DNA from: Acidobacteriaceae bacterium
GTDB taxonomy: Bacteria > Acidobacteriota > Terriglobia > Terriglobales > Acidobacteriaceae
Direction of reading: 5' to 3'
Assembly (NCBI GenBank): GCA_903642235.1
Contig: CAHJWL010000001.1
Location: 424,302 to 488,301 of the forward strand
DNA: 64,000 nt
Positions 28,729 through 36,494 of the stretch are shown in pieces. The position numbers were made by a program, and so were the translations under genes. Position 1 is the stretch's first letter. Every line of letters begins with the position of its first letter. The notes under the pieces are model-generated. The model was not told where the DNA came from. It made no database searches and saw nothing but the letters and a program-made list of their open reading frames with translations.

Positions 28729-30510
28729 ATGGCCGGCGCCAGAATAGAAGAGTACGCCCTGATTGGCGACTGCGAGACAGCGGCTCTGGTCTCGCGGAAG
28801 GGTTCTATTGACTGGATGTGCTGGCCCGACTTCTCGTCCGGGGCCTGTTTCGCGGCGCTGCTGGGAACTGCCGAGCATGGCCGCTGGTGCATCACGCCCG
28901 TAGCCGAGGTGCTGCGGACGTCGCGTCGCTACCTGCCGCAGACGATGGTGGTTGAGACGACCTTCGAGACGAAGGATGGTGTGGTCCAGCTGCTTGATTT
29001 CATGCCGCCGCGCGAGACGCATTCACGCGTGATCCGTCGGGTGCGCGGGGTGCGCGGCAAGGTGACGATGGCGATGGAGCTGGCAATCCGCTTCGACTAC
29101 GGGCGAACAACGCCGTGGGTGACGACGCACAACGGCCAGCTGCGCGCGGTCTCTGGGCCGGACATGGTGGTGCTCCATACAGAGGCAAAGCTGCGAGGCG
29201 AGGACCTGAAGACACGCAGTGAGTTCGCGGTGAAAGAAGGCAAGACGGTAGACTTCTCGCTGACCTATACCTCGTCGGTGGGTGAGGTTCCAGCGCCGCC
29301 AGATGCCGAAAAGGCGCTGAAGCGAACGGTGAGCTTCTGGACGGAGTGGGCAGCGCAGAGCACCTACCGCGGGCGGTACCAGGAGACGGTGGACCGGTCG
29401 CTGCTGACGCTGAAGGCGCTGACTTACCGGCCGTCGGGTGGCATTGTGGCGGCTCCGACAACCTCGTTGCCGGAGCGTATCGGAGGCGAGCGCAACTGGG
29501 ACTATCGCTACTGCTGGCTGCGGGACACAGCCTTTACGCTGCTGGTGCTGCTGCACGCGGGTTTTGAGGAGGAGGCAGTAGCTTGGCGCCGCTGGCTGCT
29601 GCGGGCGATTGCGGGAGCGCCGGACAGGGTGCAGACGCTCTACGGCATCCGCGGCGAGCGCAACCTGAATGAGTGGCACGCAGACTGGCTGCCGGGCTAT
29701 GAGAACTCGCGGCCAGTGATCATCGGCAACGCCGCGGCGGACCAGTTTCAGCTGGACATCTTTGGTGAGGTCGCCTCCGCGATGGCGCGGCTGCCTGCAG
29801 CGGAGGAAGATATTCGCGTCGACGCAGGAGCAGTGCAGGCGCGGCTGATCAATCATCTTTGCGACATCTGGCAGGATCCGGATGAAGGTATCTGGGAGAC
29901 GCGCGGCGGCCGCAAGCAGTTTGTGCACTCAAAGGTGATGGCCTGGGTGGCTCTCGACCGCGCGATCAAGCACCACGAGCAACATGACGGTGGCGGCGAT
30001 GTCAAACGATGGCGCAAGAACCGGGAGCTGGTTCGTGCGGAAGTTCTGGAGAAAGGCTTCAATCGCACGCTGAACTCGTTTACCCAGTCGTACGGATCAA
30101 CCGAGCTGGATGCGTCCTGCCTGCGACTGGTGCTGGTCGGCTTTCTCCTACCCGACGATCCGCGGATTATCGGCACCGTTGAGGCGATCGAGAAGCACCT
30201 GATGAAAGACGGTCTGGTGCAGCGGTACGATACAGGGGCAAAGGAAGACGGTCTGTCAGGAGGAGAGGGCGCGTTTCTGGCGTGCAGCTTCTGGATGGCG
30301 ATGAACCTGCACCTGATCGGCCGGAAGGCAGAGGCAGAGGCGCTCTATGATCGCCTGCTCGGCCTGACCAACGATCTCGGCCTCATCTCCGAGGAGTATG
30401 ACCCGGTGAGCGAACGGATGCTGGGCAATTTTCCTCAGGCGCTCTCGCATATCGCTCTGATTCACGCAGCGTTGACACTCTCCGGTGGATGGCGACCGCA
30501 GCCATTATAA
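28729..30510 (+). CDS. Glycoside hydrolase family 15 (glucoamylase/trehalase type)
   Basis: The 593-residue cytoplasmic enzyme should release glucose from alpha-glucans or split trehalose. GH15 members in Mycobacterium are trehalases, while others are glucodextranases. RIEEYALIGDCETAALVSRK and SIDWMCWPDF open the N-terminal beta domain. The (alpha/alpha)6 barrel carries GGERNWDYRYCWLRDTAFTL, EWHADWLPGYENSRPVIIGN with one catalytic Glu region, and GLSGGEGAFLACSFWMA with the likely base Glu. The ATG at 28729 has GGAG 6 bases upstream; GTG at 28687 is an alternative. No signal peptide is seen. It is the first gene of a probable GH15-treY-treZ transcript. Confidence 0.88.
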   Translation: MAGARIEEYALIGDCETAALVSRKGSIDWMCWPDFSSGACFAALLGTAEHGRWCITPVAEVLRTSRRYLPQTMVVETTFETKDGVVQLLDFMPPRETHSRVIRRVRGVRGKVTMAMELAIRFDYGRTTPWVTTHNGQLRAVSGPDMVVLHTEAKLRGEDLKTRSEFAVKEGKTVDFSLTYTSSVGEVPAPPDAEKALKRTVSFWTEWAAQSTYRGRYQETVDRSLLTLKALTYRPSGGIVAAPTTSLPERIGGERNWDYRYCWLRDTAFTLLVLLHAGFEEEAVAWRRWLLRAIAGAPDRVQTLYGIRGERNLNEWHADWLPGYENSRPVIIGNAAADQFQLDIFGEVASAMARLPAAEEDIRVDAGAVQARLINHLCDIWQDPDEGIWETRGGRKQFVHSKVMAWVALDRAIKHHEQHDGGGDVKRWRKNRELVRAEVLEKGFNRTLNSFTQSYGSTELDASCLRLVLVGFLLPDDPRIIGTVEAIEKHLMKDGLVQRYDTGAKEDGLSGGEGAFLACSFWMAMNLHLIGRKAEAEALYDRLLGLTNDLGLISEEYDPVSERMLGNFPQALSHIALIHAALTLSGGWRPQPL

Positions 30511-30619
30511 GCGGTGCAAACGTTGTGGCGATGTTGAAGAGCCGGTGCCTGAGAGACAGGCAACCTGCAGCGCTGCTTTTCCCCTCTTCCTAAGAAGACC
30601 CAACCATCTCTGGTGAAAC

Positions 30620-33277
30620 TTGACTGACCGAACTCCGAGCTCAACCTATCGGCTGCAGCTGCACAAAGGCTTCACGTTCAATGATGCCGCCGCAATCGCG
30701 CAGTACCTCTATGACCTTGGCGTCACGCACGTGTACAGCTCGCCCTATCTGCAGGCTGCACCGGACAGCATGCATGGCTACGATGTAGTCGATCACCAGC
30801 GCGTGAATCAGGAGCTGGGCGGGAGCGAGGCGCACCAGCGCTTCTCAAAGACTCTGGGGGAGAACGGCCTGGGGCAGGTTCTGGATATCGTGCCAAATCA
30901 CATGTCGCTCGGCAAGGAGAACCGCTACTGGTGGGATGTTCTCGAGAACGGTGTCACCAGCCGGTATGCGTCGTTCTTCGATATTGACTGGCAGCCGCAG
31001 GAGGAGCGTCTGCGCGACAAGGTGCTGGTGCCGATTCTGGGCGATCAGTACGGCCGCGCGCTGCAGAATGGCGACGTCAAGGTGATCCGCAGAGGGGTGG
31101 AGTTTCAGGTCGAGGTTCCGGGCCAGACGTTGCCCACGGCGCCAACCTCGTTGCCGGCAATCCTGTTCCGGGCGGCGGAGTATGCCAAGTCCGACACGCT
31201 GAGTTTTCTGGCTGCATCGTTCGGTCGGCTGCCGGTTCCGGAGGCATGGGACCGATGGGTGATTCTGGCGCGGAATCGCGACAAGGTGGTTCTGGCAAAG
31301 CTGCTGTCGCGGCTGTGCGCGGAGGAGGAGAGGGTCTGCGAGGCGATCGACCGCTCGGTACGCGAGCTGAACGCAAATCTGGATGCCTTGGATGACTTCC
31401 TGACACAGCAGAACTACCGGCTGGCGTATTGGAAGACAGCCGACCAGCAGCTTGGATACCGTCGCTTTTTTGACGTAAATACCCTGATCGGTCTGCGGAT
31501 GGAGCGCGAGCATGTGTTTGAGGAGACGCATGCCCTAATCATCGAGTGGCTGCGGGCGGGAGTGCTGGACGGCATCCGTGTGGATCATCCGGATGGTCTT
31601 CGCGACCCGCTGGAGTACTTCCACCGGCTTCGCGAGCACGTGCCCGAGGGATGGATTATTGGGGAAAAGATTTTGGAGCCGGGGGAGTACCTGCGCGGTG
31701 ATTGGCCGATCGACGGGACCAGCGGCTATGACTTCATGAATGCCGTGCTGGGCACACTCTTTCATCCTGCCGGCATGGCGGAGCTGAACAAGATCTATGG
31801 CGAGTTCACAGGGCAACCGACTGTATTTCCGCCCATCGCGCATGACAAGAAGATGATGGTGATGGAGCAGGCGCTCGGCTCGGATGTGAACCGGCTGACC
31901 AGTCTGTTTGTCGAAATCTGCGAGCAGAACCGCAATCAGCGCGACTTTACCCGTGTAGAGATCCAGCGGGCAATCGTTGCCATTGCTTCCTGCTTCGCGA
32001 TCTACAGGACCTATGTGCAGCCGGATCGCGAAGAGATCACGGATGAGGACCGCCACACCATCGAACGCGCGGTGACCTGTGCCCGCGACAATCGCCCGGA
32101 TATTGACGGATCCCTGTTCGAGTTCATGCATGACGTTTTAACGATGGCGGTTCGCGGCAAAAAAGAGACCGAGTTCGTACTGCGCTTTCAGCAGTTCACC
32201 AGTCCGGTGATGGCGAAGGGTGTGGAGGATACGGCGTTCTACTGCTACAACCGCCTGATTGCCGCGTGCGAGGTGGGCGGCGATCCCGGCCGGGACGGTC
32301 TCTCGGTTAAAGAGTTCCATGCGTATAACGCGACAATGCAGGCGAGTCATCCGCTGACGATGACGACCCTGTCCACGCACGATACCAAGCGGTCTGATGA
32401 TGTGCGAGCGCGGCTCGCTGTGCTGAGTGAGATCCCGCGGGACTTCCGCAAGATTCTGCGGCGATGGTCGCGCATGAACGCGAAGATCAGCTTGGGCGTT
32501 GATAGAAACACAGAGTATTTCTTCTACCAAACGGTGATCGGCGCCTGGCCTATCGCGAAGGATCGTATGTCCGCCTACATGGAGAAGGCGACGAAAGAGG
32601 CCAAGCAGCAGACGTCCTGGACCGCCAGTAACAAGGAGTTTGAAGACGCCTTAAAGACGTTCATCGACGGCGCACTGGGATCGGCTGAGTTCTCGATGGA
32701 GGTGGAGGACTTTGTCGGCCGCATCCAGGAGGCTGGCCGCGTGAACTCCCTCGCGCAGACTCTGTTGAAGCAGACCGCGCCGGGCGTACCGGATCTTTAT
32801 CAAGGTTCGGAGCTGTGGGACTTCAGCCTGGTGGATCCGGATAATCGCCGGCCGGTCGACTATGGTCTGCGCCGGCGTCTGCTGGCGGAGATGCAGACCC
32901 TGACGGTTGAGGAGATTGTGCGCCGCGGCGACGAGGGTATGACCAAGCTGTGGACGATCCATCAGTCACTTCGCCTGCGCCGCGAGCACCCGGAGTGGTT
33001 TCGCCGGGATGCAGAGTACACGCCGCTTGCGGCGCGAGGACGCAAGCGCGAGCACCTGATTGCTTTTGCGCGTGGCGAGTCAGTCATTACAGTGGTGCCG
33101 CGCCACCCCGTTCTGCTGGGCGGATCCTGGGCGGATACAACACTCGAACTCCCGGATGGAGTGTGGATCAACCGGCTCTCCGGCGAAGGCCATCGTGGCG
33201 GCGCCGTGCGATTGGACGCGCTGCTTTTGAAGTTTCCTGTAGCTCTGTTGGTGAAAGAAGGGTCAAAGAATGCATGA
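30620..33277 (+). CDS. treY: Malto-oligosyltrehalose synthase TreY
   Basis: TreY (GH13_26) isomerises the reducing-end alpha-1,4 bond of maltodextrins to the alpha,alpha-1,1 bond of maltooligosyltrehalose. The 885-residue product begins TPSSTYRLQLHKGFTFNDAA, the standard TreY opening. The catalytic barrel contains GQVLDIVPNHMSL, the nucleophile in DGIRVDHPDGLRDP and the acid/base Glu in WIIGEKILEPGEYL. FVGRIQEAGRVNSLAQTLLK and VPDLYQGSELWDFSLVDPDN follow. The only possible start is the TTG at 30620, because an in-frame TGA stands two codons upstream. It overlaps treZ by 8 bases. Confidence 0.96.
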   Translation: MTDRTPSSTYRLQLHKGFTFNDAAAIAQYLYDLGVTHVYSSPYLQAAPDSMHGYDVVDHQRVNQELGGSEAHQRFSKTLGENGLGQVLDIVPNHMSLGKENRYWWDVLENGVTSRYASFFDIDWQPQEERLRDKVLVPILGDQYGRALQNGDVKVIRRGVEFQVEVPGQTLPTAPTSLPAILFRAAEYAKSDTLSFLAASFGRLPVPEAWDRWVILARNRDKVVLAKLLSRLCAEEERVCEAIDRSVRELNANLDALDDFLTQQNYRLAYWKTADQQLGYRRFFDVNTLIGLRMEREHVFEETHALIIEWLRAGVLDGIRVDHPDGLRDPLEYFHRLREHVPEGWIIGEKILEPGEYLRGDWPIDGTSGYDFMNAVLGTLFHPAGMAELNKIYGEFTGQPTVFPPIAHDKKMMVMEQALGSDVNRLTSLFVEICEQNRNQRDFTRVEIQRAIVAIASCFAIYRTYVQPDREEITDEDRHTIERAVTCARDNRPDIDGSLFEFMHDVLTMAVRGKKETEFVLRFQQFTSPVMAKGVEDTAFYCYNRLIAACEVGGDPGRDGLSVKEFHAYNATMQASHPLTMTTLSTHDTKRSDDVRARLAVLSEIPRDFRKILRRWSRMNAKISLGVDRNTEYFFYQTVIGAWPIAKDRMSAYMEKATKEAKQQTSWTASNKEFEDALKTFIDGALGSAEFSMEVEDFVGRIQEAGRVNSLAQTLLKQTAPGVPDLYQGSELWDFSLVDPDNRRPVDYGLRRRLLAEMQTLTVEEIVRRGDEGMTKLWTIHQSLRLRREHPEWFRRDAEYTPLAARGRKREHLIAFARGESVITVVPRHPVLLGGSWADTTLELPDGVWINRLSGEGHRGGAVRLDALLLKFPVALLVKEGSKNA

Positions 33278-35030
33278 GTTCCGGATCTGGGCACCTGACG
33301 CGAAGAAGATGACGCTCGTGCTCTACGGCAAGCAAACAGGTGGCGATGATCTGCGCACCGAGATGAAGGGTCCGGATGACAATGGCTGGTGGTCCGTTGA
33401 AGCCAGTGCCGAGTGTGGAGATGACTACGCCTACCTGATCGACAACGATCCGACGGCCTATCCCGATCCACGGGCGCTGGACATGGCAAAGGGTGTGCAC
33501 GGCCCGTCGCGTCTCTACGACCACGGACGGTTTGTGTGGCATGACCCCCTTTGGCAGGGGCCGCCCCTGACGGGCGCTGTGATCTACGAGATGCACATCG
33601 GCACCTTTACCGAGGGCGGCACCTTTGACTCTGCAATTGATCATCTGCGCTATCTGTCAACGCTGGGCGTAACCCATCTCGAGGTCATGCCAATCGCGGA
33701 GTTTCCTGGCGACTTCGGCTGGGGATACGACGGTGTGGGTCTGTTTGCGGCGACACACAGCTATGGCGGTCCGGATGCCTTCAAGCGATTTGTAGACGCC
33801 TGTCATCAGACCGGATTGGCCGTGCTGCTGGATGTGGTCTACAACCACTTCGGACCGGTAGGAAACTACACGATCAAGTTCGGCCCTTACCTGACGGACC
33901 GGCATCGCACGCCGTGGGGCGCCGCGGTGAACTTTGAAGAGAGCGGCAGCGACCAGGTCCGACGCTTCTTCATCGACAACGCGCTGATGTGGATGCGTGA
34001 CTATCACGTGGATGGTCTTCGGCTGGATGCGGTCCATGAGTACATGGACCGGTCTGCCATTCACTTCATGGAGCAACTCTCGGGCGAAGTGGACGTACTT
34101 TCCTCCGTGCTCGGCCGGCGCTTGGTGCTGATTGCAGAGAGCGATCTGAACGATCCGCATGTGATCAAGCCGCGTGAGGCTGGCGGTATGGGCATGGACG
34201 CGCAGTGGAGTGATGACTTCCACCACGCGCTGTTTACAGTGCTCAACCCGAGTGAACAGGGGCAGGGATACTACGACGACTTTGGCAGCATGGAGGCGTT
34301 GGCAAAGTCCTTGAAGGAGGTCTTTGTCTACGATGGCGAGTACTCCGGCTTTCGCAAGCGCTCGCACGGCCGTCGTGTTGGGGATCTCTCCGCCCACCAT
34401 TTCCTCGGCTACATCCAGAATCATGATCAGATCGGCAACCGGGCGATTGGCGACCGTATTGAGCACATCATCGGTCACGACAAGACAAAGGTGGCACTGG
34501 CGCTGGTGATGACGGCGCCCTTCATCCCCATGCTCTTCCAGGGCGAAGAGTTTGCGGCCTCGACCCCGTTCCAGTACTTTGCCCATCATGATGATGAGGA
34601 GATGGCAAAGGCAGTCTCAACCGGACGGAAGAAGGAGTTTGCGATCTTCGGTTGGAACGACGATGAGATCCCAGACCCTGAGAAGCGGGAGACCTTCGAA
34701 CGATCACGTCTGAGATGGAGCGAGGTGTACGAGGGCGAGCATGCCGAGATCCTGGACTGGACGCGCAAGCTCATCCATCTGCGAAGGTCGTCGATCTCCC
34801 TTAACAATGGCCAACTCCAGGCCGTGCGGGTCAAGTTCGATGAAGAGAAGCAGTGGCTCACGATGCTGCGAGGCCATGTGCTCGTCGCGGTCAACCTCGG
34901 TAAGGAGACGGTAAGCGTGCCCAATCGGGAAAAGTTTCCGCTGGAACTTGCTTCGACGCCGGCCGTCACACTTACAGAAGACGCCATCACTCTGCCGGTG
35001 AACAGTGTTGCCATCCTGCATGCGCGTTGA
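33270..35030 (+). CDS. treZ: Malto-oligosyltrehalose trehalohydrolase TreZ
   Basis: TreZ (GH13_10) cleaves the alpha-1,4 bond next to the trehalose unit made by TreY and releases free trehalose. The 586-residue product has an N-terminal CBM48-like domain (HEFRIWAPDAKKMTLVLYG). The catalytic barrel carries LLDVVYNHFGPVGNY, nucleophile Asp in DGLRLDAVHEY, Glu in LIAESDLNDP and YIQNHDQIGNRAIGDR. A C-terminal beta domain closes it. The start lies inside treY, so translation is coupled. With treY it makes trehalose from glucan without consuming nucleotide sugar. Confidence 0.96.
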   Translation: MHEFRIWAPDAKKMTLVLYGKQTGGDDLRTEMKGPDDNGWWSVEASAECGDDYAYLIDNDPTAYPDPRALDMAKGVHGPSRLYDHGRFVWHDPLWQGPPLTGAVIYEMHIGTFTEGGTFDSAIDHLRYLSTLGVTHLEVMPIAEFPGDFGWGYDGVGLFAATHSYGGPDAFKRFVDACHQTGLAVLLDVVYNHFGPVGNYTIKFGPYLTDRHRTPWGAAVNFEESGSDQVRRFFIDNALMWMRDYHVDGLRLDAVHEYMDRSAIHFMEQLSGEVDVLSSVLGRRLVLIAESDLNDPHVIKPREAGGMGMDAQWSDDFHHALFTVLNPSEQGQGYYDDFGSMEALAKSLKEVFVYDGEYSGFRKRSHGRRVGDLSAHHFLGYIQNHDQIGNRAIGDRIEHIIGHDKTKVALALVMTAPFIPMLFQGEEFAASTPFQYFAHHDDEEMAKAVSTGRKKEFAIFGWNDDEIPDPEKRETFERSRLRWSEVYEGEHAEILDWTRKLIHLRRSSISLNNGQLQAVRVKFDEEKQWLTMLRGHVLVAVNLGKETVSVPNREKFPLELASTPAVTLTEDAITLPVNSVAILHAR

Positions 35031-35244
35031 TCGCGAGTGCGACGAGGCGGGAGGTCTGAAGGCCTTCCGCCGCGATCACAGGGCGGGGTAGCTGACCTGA
35101 TCCCTGCCATATTCAACAACAAGCCCTGAAACTTTTCCTCATCGCCCTCGTCTTCGAGAGAGGTTCGCATCCCGCGGCCGAGCTTCACCGCTGACAGGCA
35201 GGCAAAGTCAAGATGCGGCGCAGGCGTTTCAGGAGAGTGCAGCG

Positions 35245-36474
35245 ATGACGGTGATGCGTACAGGCTGTGTCTTGGCCGGACTCCTTCTGTCGTGGCAGGG
35301 AGTGTCAGGCGCAGCGCAGGCGGCGCAGACGCCGGCCCCCGCCGCGGCAACGGCGGCTGCCTCGCGGCAGATCGGCACGATTCAGACGCTTGATGCCACG
35401 TCGCTGGTGCTCATCACGGACAAGCGAGAGACGGTCTCGGTCAGTCTGACCGGAGAGACCAAGGTCGTGCAGCTCGCTGCGGGCAGCACAGACCTGAAGA
35501 CCGCGCAGCCTGGAGCAATGACGGATCTGGCGGTAGGGGACCGGGTGCTCGCGATCGGCTCGTCCACGGACACACCCGGGACGCTGATTGCGCGCCGCCT
35601 GGTGCTGATGAAGTCCACGGACATCGCGAAGCGGCATGAGGCGGAGCAGGCTGGATGGCAGCATGGAAGCGGCGGAATCGTGACCGCTGTTGACGCAACG
35701 ACCGGTGTCATCACGGTCTCAGCGGGAGCACGTACGCTCACAGTGGTCACCCACCCTTCAACCATTATTCGTCGGTATGCACCGAACTCGGCGCGCTTTG
35801 AGGATGCAACAAAGAGTTCCCTCGCGGAGCTTCATGTCGGAGACCAGCTGCGAGTTCGCGGCGAGCGCGCCAGCGTTGCTGCTTCAACCGGCAGCTCCGT
35901 CCCAATGGGCGGCTCTGGTCCATCCGGTGATCCGTCTCGTACAGTCGAGATCAACGCGGAGGAGATCGTCAGCGGCTCCTTCCGGCATCTCTCGGGCACG
36001 GTGCAGACAATAAACGCCGCAGCGGGCCAGCTTACGGTTCTCGATGCAAAGACAAAGCTGCCGACCGCGGTTTCGGTAAGCTCCGGAACCGCGATCCACG
36101 AGTTGCCGCCGGAGGTAGCTTCGCGTTTTGCCGCCCGATCGAAGGTGTCAGGAGCGACATCGGCCGGAGCGGCGGCTCCCCCACGCAGTACGGGTAAATC
36201 CGATGGCAGTGGCTCGCCGGGTAGTCGAAGCGGCGGTGGCGGCGATCTCGCGCAGATCGTCTCTCAATTACCCGCGCTCACGCTTGCTGATCTGAAGGTG
36301 GGTGAGGCGGTTATGGCAGTTGGTGGGGACGGAACGGCGGGCGCGGTCTCCGCAATCACCATCCTCAGCGGCGTGGAGCCCATTCTCGCTGCGTCTCCGA
36401 AAGGCGGGGCTGAGATGGCCCTGTCGCCGTGGAGCATGGGTGGTGGCGGCGATACAGCCGGTGGCTCTCAATAG
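35245..36474 (+). CDS. Secreted DUF5666-type repeat protein
   Basis: The 409-residue exported protein of unknown function has an N-terminal signal (MRTGCVLAGLLLSWQGVSGA) and about three DUF5666-like beta modules. They run from RQIGTIQTLDATSLVLITDK (about residues 40-110), GGIVTAVDATTGVITVSAG (about 140-215) and HLSGTVQTINAAAGQLTVLD (about 245 on). Each ends with a LHVGDQLRVRG/LAVGDRVLAIG type strand. A Ser/Gly-rich linker (about 310-330) and a Gly-rich tail are also present. AGGAG lies 9 bases upstream of the ATG. It is 20 bases from a TonB-dependent receptor gene, so the two are probably co-transcribed. Confidence 0.7.
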   Translation: MTVMRTGCVLAGLLLSWQGVSGAAQAAQTPAPAAATAAASRQIGTIQTLDATSLVLITDKRETVSVSLTGETKVVQLAAGSTDLKTAQPGAMTDLAVGDRVLAIGSSTDTPGTLIARRLVLMKSTDIAKRHEAEQAGWQHGSGGIVTAVDATTGVITVSAGARTLTVVTHPSTIIRRYAPNSARFEDATKSSLAELHVGDQLRVRGERASVAASTGSSVPMGGSGPSGDPSRTVEINAEEIVSGSFRHLSGTVQTINAAAGQLTVLDAKTKLPTAVSVSSGTAIHELPPEVASRFAARSKVSGATSAGAAAPPRSTGKSDGSGSPGSRSGGGGDLAQIVSQLPALTLADLKVGEAVMAVGGDGTAGAVSAITILSGVEPILAASPKGGAEMALSPWSMGGGGDTAGGSQ

Positions 36475-36494
36475 AACACTTGTCAGGAGCAGGA

